In this document: positions 32,700 through 43,591 of the stretch, piece by piece
How positions within the stretch are numbered: position 1 is the first letter of the stretch
How the letters are laid out: each line of letters starts with the position of its first letter
Source of the DNA: Crocodylus rhombifer
Taxonomy: Eukaryota; Chordata; Crocodylia; Crocodylidae
Assembly (NCBI GenBank): GCA_038503035.1
Contig: JAVSML010024257.1
Coordinates: forward strand, 248,001 to 312,000
DNA: 64,000 bases
Reading direction: 5' to 3'
Notes under the pieces: generated by a model
What the model was told of the DNA's origin: nothing
Database searches by the model: none
The model's input: only the letters and a program-made list of their open reading frames with translations
Position numbers and translations under genes: made by a program

Positions 32700-34210
32700 A
32701 TCCCCAGTTATATCTTGTAAGGTGTAACAAGATTGAGCCCTGGGGTGACCATAACGCATCCCAGTGGCCATGTTGTTCCTGCCTCTTGCTGACTCCTTAG
32801 ATACTCCACCTTTCCTCTTGATCTACGTTTCCCCCTAGTAGCCCCCGGGACCTCTTCTGCACTTTGCAGCTTCCCCACCTCCGTGCACCCTCTCCTCTTG
32901 CTCTTCTCTTTCTCTTTAGGGCATGTTCCTCTCAAATAGTCCCTCAGCCCCTATGCTGGGAGAACCATCCTTCCCCTTCCCCTTAGGGTGATACCTCCTC
33001 AGGTTGGAGGCTCATTGTTATTAGTCCATGTGTAACTACATACTTCATGTCTATAAACCCTACTATTATTACCACCATCACATGCCTTTTTAAATGGCAT
33101 AGGTGGTCCCCCTGGAGTTGGGCTGTCCATTTTCTGGTGGGCTCCACTTCTACCATGGTTTGGATTCTGGCTCTTTAATGCAAGTTTGGACTCCCCATGT
33201 GTTTGGGTAGATGGACCTGTTTCTGCTTTTAGGACCTTTGTTGTTTTCCTTGGGATTTTCTCCCTGTGTCTTGGTCCCACAACTCCCATTCATGACTGTG
33301 GTGGACACTGTCATTGCCCCCTCTTCTTCCAGCCACCCTTCTCATTGAGGCTGCAGTGGAGATAAGGCTTTGTGCTACTTCTGTAGCCAGACCTACCCCA
33401 CACCCTCCTGGTGTTGACAACCCAACCCTTGCCACTATTTATTTTGGGTTTTCTGCAACCTCTCCCCATGGGTGTGATTTTGTTCAGGATCTTCTTTCTC
33501 AGGTCTTGGACCTCTACCCACTCAGTTTCTCTTCCACTTTCCTTAAGTGGGGTCTGTGACTTTTTTGTTGTGGAGCTGTGCCTGACCTCATCTTGCCTCT
33601 CCCAACTCTGCTTTTAACTACAGGATTTGGCCCCCCCAGGCCATGACATAGTGCTCAGCCTCCACCTTCTCTAATATCTTATATTTCTCCTTTGGATGTG
33701 CCTCATACTGGCTGGTGAGTCTTGCCAGCTCTTTACACAGTCCTTCTGTCTTCTGGTTGACCTAAGCTCAATGAGGCTTGGCTACTGCTCTTTTGCCTGT
33801 TCTGTATGCATCAATAGGCTTTTGCAGCTGGTCTGTCCTTTGCACAGCTCTTTAACCTGGGTTTGGGTCTCGGTAAAATACTACTTCTCACTGTAGTATT
33901 TTCCTGGCATCATCTAGCTGGAAGTACTTCCTCTGCCAGCTCACTACCTCTTCATGGAGCTCCTCCTCTCACTCCTCCTGGGAACTCAGCTGTCTCTCCA
34001 GGGTTTATATGGTTATTTTCTGCTCCTTCACTAGTTTGGAGTGGCTTGGCACCTCACCTATCTTGCTTGTGTACCTCTCTGCCTTCTTGGAGGCCATGGC
34101 AATAACTTTATTCCTTACTCTTTTTCCCCTTTCTGCAGGAGCTCTTTCAAAGAAGCTACTTCTGCATTGGCACATTTATATTGGCACCTCCCTACCATGA
34201 CCTCCCTCTG
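32700..34210 (-). pseudogene. Decayed coiled-coil coding sequence, identity unknown
   Basis: Reading the minus strand through several stops and frameshifts gives long stretches with protein character. Near 34,190-34,120: ANAEVASLKELLQKGEKE. Near 34,100-33,900: ASKKAERYTSKIGEVPS, KLVKEQKITI, LERQLSSQEE, EEELHEEVVSWQRKYF. Near 33,740-33,640: CKELARLTSQYEAHPKEKY. The 96-codon frame 33,289-32,999 and the frame 32,935-32,708 continue it. The Leu/Glu/Lys heptad pattern is coiled-coil-like. No intron boundaries are evident over 1.4 kb, so a processed pseudogene or a retroelement gag-like ORF are both possible. I do not recognise the parent. Confidence 0.45.
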
Positions 34211-34416
34211 TAAGCAACCAGAAAACTTAAGTCCTTACATACCTCCAGCCCTCAGTCCAAGAGAAAGCCTGGCTTCAAGACACTTCCCTGTTTCGTTATG
34301 TTGCATAAGCCAACTTCCTTGCTCGGCATAGCAGCTTTTTGTGGATTGCATTCTGGGGTGTCTATGGGCAGAATCGTATTTCACTTTATTTGCTCAAATG
34401 TAAGTACCAACTATGT
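34211..34416. other. Unique DNA
   Basis: Nothing recognised. Confidence 0.35.
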
Positions 34417-34672
34417 GGGCTCATCTACATGAGATGCTTCCTACACATTAGCCTAATAACACTGCACAGTAGCATGGTGGTTAAAAACCACGCTAATAGC
34501 TTATTGTGCAGTATTATTAGGCTAATGCGTAGTAAGCATCACAAAATAACTGTGGTCCGGTGCTACTGTGCAGTTACTCTAGTTATTTAGCATTTACTTA
34601 GTATACTTTATTAAGCAAGTACTAAACTAAATGCACAGTATCTAATGAGCATTAATGAATGTGTAGGTACCA
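34417..34672. mobile_element. Foldback MITE of the GGGTGCATCTACAC family
   Basis: The left end GGGCTCATCTACATGAGATG pairs with the right end, whose complement is GGTACCTACACATTCAT. A strong internal hairpin spans about 34,447-34,530, with ATTAGCCTAATAA pairing with ATTATTAGGCTAAT and GGTGGTT pairing with AACCACG. No coding capacity. Confidence 0.65.
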
Positions 34673-36399
34673 TTTTTGGTACTTATGCCCAGCTTGTGAT
34701 CCTGCTCCATTTAAACTGTGGGCATGCAAGTGTCCACATAACTACTAAGCAGATGTATACCTAGTTGGCCACAGCACCGATTACTACATCTCTGTACTTG
34801 GATACTTAGGCTAACATAAATCTGGAAATTGAGGCTGGGCAAATGACTAGCAGGTGTTAGATGGAGAAGGAGAGACCACCCATATTTTAGTCCAATTGTT
34901 TAATGGTTAGGGAGCTCAGCCAGGAATAAGAGCCTCAGGTTCTAGAGCCCTCCCACTCCCCCCTCCCCAATCCTCCAGCATCCAAAAGAGATTTAAATCT
35001 ATATTTCTCTGATCTACCAGGCTATAGATTAGACAACAGCAAGTTCCCTCTTCAGCCTTCCAGCTTCCTGTCTCCACACTGTATGTTAAATAAGATCTCA
35101 AAGTGCACATAGCCAAAACCAGCACTTACAGAGCAGAGTCAGTGCCATTGAAGTGAAAGAGGTTTCCATCCTAAGTCTGTCCATGAATTGTACAGGAAAA
35201 CCACGTGTCCCAGAGATAGAAGTAGATTTCAACAGGCAGCTATGAACCTGAACATTAGCAACACTAAGCCTATGTCCCCTTTATCTAGACTAAAGTGAGA
35301 AACAGAGGAAAGACAGGAAAAGAAATAAAGAAAGCAGGAGAATAAGGATACCCAGAGGGTAAAAAATATCCCTTGAGGTTCCAGATAAAGATAAGTTTAA
35401 GAGCCAGGAACTACATAATTCTAATATCTGCTCTGACACTGATTTTCCCAAGTCACCTTATTGCCTCAGCTCACCATCAACAAAAGGGATGCTAATAATA
35501 CTCACCTACCTCAACAGAGCCTTATGAGGATTAATTAGGTACAGCTCTTTGAACATGGAAAGTTCAGCGTCGCATTCTTCTGCTGACATCACGATATTCT
35601 TGAGGTTTATAATGTCCCCAGGGAACTCTATCAAGTATATATTTATTTCGTGGCATAGTTGCTAATCATTTGTTATCTGCTATGTATGTAAAAATCTATA
35701 TCTGCTTGGCTTGCCTTCACTTGTTTTCCAAAACTGGCTGATTGAAGCTGAAGCTGAAATTGATTTGCCCAGTTTGTGGTGGTATGTCTCCAGGGATTGT
35801 TACACCTGAGCTCAGCCATAGCCTCTACATCAATTAATCATTATGGGTCCTTGTGGAATTACAGTGAGTGAGTGAGTGAGAGAGAATGAGAGCAGGAGTG
35901 AGAGTAAGTGAGCTTTGCCACTGTTATGTGAGTTATGTAACTTAAGGTATTAGCCTGGTTTTATTTTGTAGTCCATTTCAATAACATAGCAGTGTTTGTG
36001 ATGTGCTAGCCCGATGAATGTTCATAAAAGGAGCTGAATGAAATAAAAGATGGATTTTATCAGTTTCTTCTAGGCACTCGCAAGAATTGGATTAGAAACG
36101 TATTCAAATTAAAGGGAATTTTGAAAGCTGGGGAGAAAAGAGTTTGGTCCACCTGGACAAAACTTAGAAAGGAAGTGGGAAAGCCACACAGGGTCACCCC
36201 TACTTATTCCCTCTCACAAGTACTTTGGAGATAAGGAGCATCAGACTGGTAGTGGGGGGCTTTGCTGTTTCATTTCTTGGTTTGACACATGTGAACAGGA
36301 AGTCGGTGAGCAGGGCATGCTTCTCAGTGGAAGTCTCAGCAGTCTGGGAAAGTGTTACAGCTATAATCTTATGACTTTAATTAATTCTTTCATGTATGG
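34673..36399. other. Unique DNA; GAGT microsatellite
   Basis: A GAGT/GA-rich microsatellite lies at about 35,863-35,912. Otherwise no feature recognised. Confidence 0.45.
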
Positions 36400-36478
36400 A
36401 TTAACTAATCTATAAAGTGCAAATCTACCCTTCCTTGTGCCTGACTTCATACTAATACGGCTAACTACCTCTTTTTCC
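36400..36478 (+). mobile_element. PLE pLTR end fragment
   Basis: ATCTATAAAGTGCAAATCTA, then CCTTGTGCCTGACTTCATAC and TAATACGGCTAACTACC, matches the right terminal block of the PLE copy at 7.9 kb. No left half or hammerhead motif is visible here. Confidence 0.6.
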
Positions 36479-37776
36479 TTCCAATACAATTGTTTTCTTT
36501 CCAGGGAAAGTTGTGGTGATTTTTCTCCATTTCAGCTACGAATCTAGATTCATAGCTCTTAATTGTGAAATGGAGTTTGAATATCTTTCTGTGTCTCTAC
36601 TCAGTGTTACACCATTATTCAATACTACTGTCGTTCCCCACAACTTAGATAAAGCCATATATAAAAACATTCACTATTGGCACAGCTCAGTGCAATTCCA
36701 TTGAATTACAAAGAGTATCATACATGTATACCAGGAATGAATAATGCGTAATCTTGTAAATCACAGACTACGTGAATATCAAGCTGAGAGCAAATTCAGT
36801 CCTAAGATATATTCATGGATATATGCCAGTTCTGAATTTATGTTACCAAATTATCTAGGGTTGGATTCTGCTCCATCCTTCATGCTGAATATCATCCCAA
36901 GTGAGTAATTTTGTTGTTTATGGATTAAATTCATGGATAGTAGAAATGGAAGTGACTCAGTTTGATTCAATTAAGTTGCACTAGGTTATACCAGCGGTGA
37001 ATTGTTCCCTACGGCTTTGTCCAACGCTTTATTAAAGTCACCAGTAGTGGTTGGCGAAGTAGAATTGGTCTGCATTGTCTTGGAAACTGAACAGTAAGTA
37101 CAGGAAAAAGGATCGTGATATATGTGAGTGAATTAATGTACTCATTCCTGATTCACATTACAAGCCCTACAGGACAAGAGATTTTGATGATTAAGCACTA
37201 GATTTTCTGAAAAGGCTCGTGCTGTCAGTGCAGAAGATAGTGATGGATAGGCTTACAGCTTTGCTTGTGTTTCTATGGTGTGGAAGTCATCCATACATTT
37301 TATTGAATTTAACTATCATAGCATGGGGGGAGATATAAAATTATAAAAGATCTGTGCGATCTTGACCTACATTCTGTGGCAAAGTCTCTATGGCATTTAG
37401 TTCTAGCACAGGAGGAATTCTCTAGCAGGTTCAGACAAATTAGAAATGGAATTTTTTTCCAGCTAGGTGGGCCAATAAGGTCAGTGCACTGTGGTTTTTA
37501 TTTTATTTTACATTGTCACAACATCTTCAGATTTCCTCATACTGCAGAATTCTATTTTGAAAGTGACTGACTGTGAATTGTGGGGGTTGAAGCTGAAAAG
37601 TCAGGTAACAGGGTGGGTAACAAGTAGGGCTCCTGGCATCTCGGAAGATGTGGGAGACAGCTGAGGATTGTTGGTACATAAGTAAACTGGATATTGATAC
37701 TAAAAGGTCAAGCAGTGAAATCACTAGTAGCTCCACAATTTCAGCTCTCAGCATCAGGCTTCATTGTCAACATCCT
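36479..37776. other. AT-rich unique DNA, no gene seen
   Basis: A weak CR1-like similarity near 36,950-37,060 is too poor to call. Confidence 0.4.
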
Positions 37777-38025
37777 ATTGAGAAGACAGGTAGTTAGCCA
37801 TGTTAGTTTTCAAGTCAGGGAAAAGGCACGGCAGGGTGGCACATTAGAAACTAACTGGTTCAGAGAGGCATAAGCTTTCATAGGTGACAGCCTAGTTTGT
37901 AATGTATGCTATGAATGGGCTTGCATTCATAGCATCTAAGGAAGCAGAGGCTATGAAAGCTTATGCCTTTCTGAACCAGTTAGTCTCTAAGAGACACCCT
38001 GCCTTCTCTTACCCCATTGAGAAGA
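37777..38025. mobile_element. Palindromic mini Penelope-like element with 10-bp target duplication
   Basis: The element (37,787-38,015, 229 bp) is flanked by ATTGAGAAGA at 37,777-37,786 and 38,016-38,025, a perfect duplication. Its two halves are inverted copies of a pLTR end: the left has AGTTAGCCATGTTAG, AAACTAACTGGTTCAGAGAG and GCATAAGCTTTCATAGG; the right has their complements through CCAGTTAGTCTCTAAGAG. The centre is a perfect hairpin, GCTATGAATG (37,908-37,917) with CATTCATAGC (37,924-37,933). Each half carries a hammerhead-like block. It has no coding sequence and must have been mobilised in trans. Confidence 0.8.
37865..37972. ncRNA. Two inverted hammerhead-like motifs
   Basis: Minus strand: a TAGG-CTGTCA-CCTA hairpin followed by TGAAAGC, with GAAA at 37,879-37,876; its CTGATGA box is not recognisable. 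Plus strand: CTAAGGA (about 37,935-37,941, expected CTGATGA), a poor AGCAGAGGCT hairpin, then GAAA at 37,955-37,958 and GC. Each keeps GAAA but has a damaged first box. Confidence 0.4.
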
Positions 38026-39991
38026 ATGGAAGCCAGTGTCATTTCTTTCAGAGCTACTATTTTAGACTGTCTACAGACTTTATGAAACCCCAGTGAAATG
38101 GTTTGTTTTGAAAAATTAAATCTTCAAGAGCACAATTTTGCAGTAAAACATTGATTCTACTGAAATGTTGTTGGTGCAGAATTTTAGTGCAAATGGGTCT
38201 CTGGCAATAATATTTTCTTGTTACAGTGAACAGGAAAGAATTATACAATATACGACAATAGGGGAGAACAGATGTAGCCTTTTGGAAAATCTGCAGAAAA
38301 AAACCCTATATTTCTATATATAGATCAGTTAGGAAGGAAACATAAATGTTAAGTTCCTAATTGAAGACTGAAATAGTGCCAAGCAGTAAAAACTCACAAG
38401 ACATCATTTATAAATGTGATGAAAGGACTTCCATTGATTACACTGCCCAGAATAGATAAATGAAACCGGAGCACCACCTGATGGGATTAGTGACTACAGC
38501 TCTGAGGCTTTTGGAGAACTAGATCAATATGCAGACAGGAAGGTTACAATTTAATATTTAAATAATATGGTTTAGTTTTAGACATTAACTTTCTTTTATG
38601 GCCACTTAGTCACTGAGAACACATTTGCTTATCCTCATCATGCTAAGATCAATCCAGAGGATGACTCTATTCATCAATAGATGAGTAGCGGCAGTCTGAC
38701 TGCCTCAAGTTTCCTGTTTACTTGCTATGATCCCACTACCCCAGCTATGCAGGGTTTCCAACTATCCATAAATGAAAAACCAATCTAAAAACACCCATCT
38801 GTGAAAAAAATGGAGCAGTTTGTAAAAACACTAAGCAACAATTGTCACCTGGTGTCTGAGCAGAAGTGTAGCTCAGCTCAGGGCTTTTAGGTCCTCAGTA
38901 CCCTTGTCTCCCTCACCAGTCATGTGCTACTGATGATGCATCCTATCACCTGCTTGTAACACTGCTGGTAGGTCAGTGTTGTCCTGGGCAAGATGGGGAG
39001 GAAGTGGTGTAGCTGGAATGAAGCTGCAGGATCAGAAGATGGGGGAAGAAGGGCTAGTGGGTAAGGCTGGGAGGAGTGCTGTTGTACAGTGTAGGGTATG
39101 GTTGAGGGTATTAGGGAGTGAGGGTGAGCAGGACATCCTTGGGGTGCAGGCAGTACAAGATAAAACCATTGTTGCAGTCAAGCAGCGTTACCAACATAAG
39201 TTTGGGGGTTTTTGCTGAGAATCTTCAAAATTTTTACTGACAGCCAAATTCTCCTACTATGGTTGTTGTTAAACCCCCAAACTAGAACAGAGCTCTAGTT
39301 ACTGCCATCTAGTGCCTGACAGAAGGGCTACATTTACATTATGTAAAACATATGTCAGTAAAATCATGTCAATATAAAAAGTTTGATTGTCTCTACAAAG
39401 TTTGCAGATCAGTAAAAAAAAAAAAAAAAAAAAATCTTGGGTTGGCAACTCTGCATACATTGTCATCAGCAAAAGAGAGAAATGTAAGTGATACTCAATC
39501 CAGAGGCAATTTTTTTTTTACTCAAGCATACTAAACACGTTTATAACTGACAGAAATTTTCTTTAACATGGGGTCATATAAGAATCAGGTACAGCTTGCA
39601 CTGGTATGAGAACTATTCCAGTTAGTCACTCAAAGAAAGGTTGAGGCCCATGTTTAGGAGGACTCTGGGTTCTGACCTTGAACTAGTCTCCTATCATCTA
39701 TGGACTTGAAACCTCCTCTGTAAATCCATAGCTCAATGGGATAATGTATGGACTAAGATATTACTGTTTGTAGAGCACTTTATGCTCAAGGTGCTAGAGA
39801 AGTTGAAATCTGTTATTTCCATGGAACTGGGACAGTTTCAGTCTGTTATAGGTCCAGTTGTGGGAGTGGAATGACCATTCCTCCTTCTGTCATGGCATCT
39901 GTCAGAATGCATCACAGTTAATTTTTCTTTCCATGTACAATGCTGCAATTGTCAGCATCCCCGTATCTGTGCATGACATGGAAGACACTGA
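38026..39991. other. Unique DNA; A21 tract
   Basis: An A21 run lies at 39,414-39,434. No exon, RNA gene or large repeat seen. Confidence 0.45.
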
Positions 39992-40193
39992 GGGCACGTC
40001 CACACATGAGCTGCTGCAGGCACATGTACTTGCAAATAGAAGTGGTGCAAATTGAGCTGGGGCTTTTTGCCTCAGCACAAGTGCTGTGAAACAAATTGTG
40101 CCACTTGGGGCAAAATAACCCTGCCTGGCTCCTCCCAGATCTGCAGCCAGGGGAGCTAGAGCCTGGTGCCAGCACCTGTGCTGTCCCCAGCAG

Positions 40194-40233
40194 TATAAAA
40201 AGCTGCCCTGTCATGGCTCCAGCAGTATAAAAA
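40194..40233 (+). promoter_or_regulatory. Duplicated TATA-like boxes
   Basis: TATAAAAA occurs at 40,194-40,201 and 40,226-40,233, each within a CCAGCAGTATAAAAA repeat of 32-bp period, followed by CTGCCCTG. The position about 1 kb upstream of the gag-like frame would suit a promoter, but this is inference. Confidence 0.4.
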
Positions 40234-41040
40234 CCTGCCCTGGCCAGCAGCTCAGGGTTACTTCTCTCAGGAACTTCTGGAGAGAAGATGGCCAGGCCTT
40301 TTCCTGCCTCTGGCTAGCTGCTGGCTTGGATTCAGAGATTTTGGGAAAAAACTGCTGCTGCTGTTGCTGCCCTTGCCCCCCTCAGGGAGAGGCACACTGC
40401 ACTGCAGTGCAGCCCAGCAGTACACCCCAGCTTCTGCACCTCTATTCTGGCCTGCTGCCCAGCCTGCCACCACGCTGTGGTCAGGGGACAGCCTGGGGAG
40501 GGAGCCTGCACTGCCTGTGAGCCTCTCCCCCACCATCACTGCCAGAGCCTAAAGATGCCTTGCCTGCCCCAGCTGCTTTGACAGGCCACACCCACCTTCA
40601 CCTCCACTTTCACCAGAAGCACACCCTGAATGGCTAAAGTGGATGGCTCCCACCATCACTGCTGCTGCTATTGCTGCTGTTGCCCTCTCTCAGGAGAGAG
40701 GGAGATTCCCTGCTGCACCACCTAACACCATACCTGCACTGGATTACTTCCTAATTGACTGATGTTCCTGTCCTCCCCCACTGCTACCTCACTGCATCTG
40801 ATCCTGCTTTCTCTTCCTGCCTATTGCTCTGCTGCTGAGTGCCTGGCTGGAGGCCTGAGGGGCTTCTGGACAGATCTTCAACAAACAAAGCCCCTCCACC
40901 ACTCCAGCCATCTTTTACATCTGCCTCAGCTGCCTTCCCTGTGTGTTCTTGCCCTTGTGTGGTAAGTCTTGTGGTCCACTCCCCCTGCCCGGGTGTTTGT
41001 TGTGTGGCTGAGTAAGCCAGCTTGAGTTTTCCCCATCCCT

Positions 41041-41062
41041 TGTGTGTGTGTGTGTGTGTGTG
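41041..41062 (+). repeat. (TG)11 microsatellite
   Basis: A perfect dinucleotide run. Confidence 0.95.
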
Positions 41063-41227
41063 TTCCCCCTCCCTGACATTCTCAAAGCATAGGCCCCCAC
41101 CAGTTTTTTTCCTGTGGGACTGTAGCTCAGTGAGCTTCAGCCCCTTTCCTCCCTACCCCCTACTCCCCCATAACCCCAGCCTGCCCCTACTAGATTTACC
41201 AGCCCCGCTGGATATTTTATTTCTTTA

Positions 41228-42476
41228 TTGTCTTCCCTGTCCTCATTTGAAACAATGGCAGGGCAGGAACCTTCTGTGGGGGAATATGCCCCCACAGAGC
41301 TTCCTGCAGCCCCCACTATGGGGGCATATCCCAGCCAAGCCCCCAAGGGGATGCGTGTACCTGCAGCCTCCACCCAGGAGGCAGAGTCCAACCAACCTCC
41401 TCCAAGGGTTGAAAAGCCTGCAACCTCTTCTGCAGGGGCAGGTGGGACTCCAGTAGGGAGCAAACAGGGACAGAGGGTCTCCCCTGGCCAGCCCCTCCCC
41501 CCCCGAGGGGTTCCCAAGCCCCCTCTCCCATCATCGTGGACCAAGGGCAAGGGCAGTGGGAAGAGCTCCTCTTCAGCCTCCTCCACAGCTGGGTGTGGGA
41601 AGGGCAAGGGCCCTGCTCCCAAGCCTAAACCACCAACCAGCACCTGAGGGGACCGGGTGCACTATACCAGCCAGCACATTCACTCAGCCTGTCCCTGTCC
41701 CTAGCCCCGGCTCTACCAACGTGGCCCCCTGGGGGGTGGTAAACTGCAGCCATGCACAGGCAGCTGCAGGGAGACCCAAATCTGAGGGGTCTGGACCTTC
41801 CATCACTGGCCCTTCCACCTCAGGCAGTGGGGCCCCCTTTCCAGCACTCACCCATAGGCATGGGATGAAGTGCCAACTGCCCAAGTGGGAGAACCTGCAC
41901 TTTGAGACGTGGGTACAGGCTCTGGCTTGGGTAGTGGGGGTACCCAAGATTGTGGTGGTCTCCTGCTTTCATGGCAAGGGGGTCTATTTCCTTATCTTGG
42001 AGGTCACTGCACAAAAAATGGTGGAGAGGGGGCTCATGGTGGAGGGTGAATACGTCCCCCTTGAGTCTCTAGAAGAGCTGGGACCAGGATGGTTCTCAGC
42101 TCCATCCCTCCCTATATCCCCAGTTGGGCAGGTCCCCTCTGGGCGTAAAGGCAAGAGGAAGGCCTGGGCATAGGTGGAGCCCTCTGATATGGAGGACTCC
42201 TCTTCCCCTCCCAAGATCACCACACGGGGGGAAGGAGCAGGCCAGCCTCCGGGGTCCTCCCCCGCTGCACCTGGCACCGCACCCCTGGGAAAGATCAAAC
42301 GGGTGATCCCCATGGTGGAAGTTTTGGGGTTGCTTCCTGCTCCCTCCCAGAAAAACCTCACCTCCAGCCTGCCCCATAGTCCTGCACCAGAGGGGGTTGT
42401 AGTGGGGTCCCCTAATCAACAGGCCGATCTTGTTGGGGACAAGACCCATTTTTTTTTCCCCTGGGGTTTTGTTTGA
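41228..42476 (+). pseudogene. Gag-like ORF, similar to ORF1 of Tx1-type LINEs
   Basis: The N-terminal part (frame 41,228; about 139 codons) is Pro/Ser/Gly/Lys-rich and probably disordered. A frameshift near 41,600-41,650 passes to the frame of 41,556. There the block ALAWVVGVPKIVVVSC, FHGKGVYFLILEV and AQKMVERGLMVEGEYVPLES (about 41,920-42,080) resembles the gag-like segment of vertebrate Tx1/ZCCHC3-type ORF1 proteins (AL..VVG...IV..S...GKxVxFL..E..vQ..VExGL.V.G.fVPV). One in-frame TAG at 42,171-42,173 is followed by 100 more open codons. No RT or zinc knuckle is visible. The function would be RNA binding and particle formation; this copy is broken. Confidence 0.5.
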
Positions 42477-42866
42477 CTAATTTTGCTCCCCCGCTGCAAA
42501 TTTGCAGTAGGGGGGAACATTTTTTTTTCCCCACATGTGCCTCTTGCAGCATCTCAGAGGGGTTTGAGACACTGCAATAGGCACGTGTGGGCTTGCCTGG
42601 ATGCACCCTGAGACAGCAGAGCAAACTAAAATCATTTTGTAAAGATTTACTCAATCCATCCAAGTTAAAGCATGTCAGTGGTTCTTTCTGATTTTTTGAA
42701 AGAATTTCCACTTCAGTCCTGTTATTGAAATGGAAGGGTTGGTTCAAGGACTTCTGAGTCTGTTGTAGGAGCTCAAAATTCTCTATAGTTTTAATTATGA
42801 TTATGATTATGGCCATCTCTGTCAGCAGAGGAGAGACTCTCACACCAACTCAAGTCATGGCAAAGA

Positions 42867-43062
42867 GGGTACATCTACACAAGATGCTTTACTGCAAAGT
42901 AGCATAGCTTACTGCACAATAAGCATGTGCATCTACATGTGCACACGCTTATTGCTCAGTAAACCTTGCTACCCACAAGTAAATTTCCTACCTGCAAATG
43001 CAAGCAGCAAAATTACTTGCGAAGACTAATTGTGCAGTAGTGCTTGTGTAGATGCCTGTCCC
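42867..43062. mobile_element. Foldback MITE of the GGGTGCATCTACAC family
   Basis: The left end GGGTACATCTACACAAGATG pairs with the right end, whose complement is GGGACAGGCATCTACACAAG. The internal pair GCATGTGCATCTACATGTGC forms a hairpin near 42,924-42,945. Noncoding. Confidence 0.65.
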
Positions 43063-43250
43063 AGAGCAAATCTGCTTGGTCAGCCAGCCACCAGGGGGTA
43101 AGAGATTGCTCTGTATCCCTGGGAGCTTCCTGCTGCCACGGTGGGCTCCTTCACTGGATCCTGGGCAGGGACTATGTCCCCCATGTGGCAGGAGGAAGCT
43201 CTAAGCCCACCCACCCTGATATATCATGATTGAGGAGCAGGAGTCATGGA

Positions 43251-43380
43251 GATCATTATCTCCCAGTGCCCATTTTGTGGTTGTGGGGCTGGTGCTGGGA
43301 CCACAGGGCTCAGGCTGGGAGATAAGTATCACCCAGTGCCAGCCCCACAACCAAAGAGTTGGCACTGGGAGATAATGATC
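43251..43380. repeat. Long hairpin (49-bp arms, 32-bp loop)
   Basis: 43,251-43,299 (GATCATTATCTCCCAGTGCC... through GTTGTGGGGCTGG) is the inverted copy of 43,332-43,380 (CCAGCCCCACAAC... through GGCACTGGGAGATAATGATC) with only a few mismatches. Similar GGCACTG-GGAGAT units continue to about 43,440. Probably part of a foldback element. Confidence 0.85.
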
Positions 43381-43591
43381 TGCCAGGACTGGCTTCACTA
43401 TCATGGAGCTGGCACTGTGTGGAGTTGGTGCTGGGAGCTCCCTGCTGGCAGGGGATAGGGAGCCTGTTCCCCACTCACCTCTGTGATCCTCACAAAGCTG
43501 AACTGAGTAGCTCAGCAATCATGGAGCTGACCAGGGAACAGGCTCTACAGCCCCTACCCTGCAATCATGGAGTGGAGGCTAGGAATTGTCT

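Larger units (their letters stand above)
39992..42608. mobile_element. 2.6-kb TIR-bounded element containing a gag-like ORF
   Basis: The left end GGGCACGTCCACACATGAG corresponds to the complement of the right end, GGGTGCATCC then CCCACACGTGCC. Subterminal motifs GGCACATGT and TGCAAAT occur at both ends in inverted order. Flanking TGA (39,989-39,991 and 42,609-42,611) could be a 3-bp target duplication. The ends resemble the GGGTGCATCTACAC MITE family, so this may be a large relative. The interior carries two TATA-like boxes, a TG microsatellite and a gag-like frame. The ORF may be a nested retroelement rather than part of the DNA element. Confidence 0.5.

Noticed and set aside
36950..37060. 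Possible ancient CR1 tail
   Set aside because: Only scattered words resemble a CR1 3' end; no continuous block.
41113..41130. TGTAGCTCAGTGAG, tRNA A-box-like
   Set aside because: No B box or cloverleaf at the right distance.
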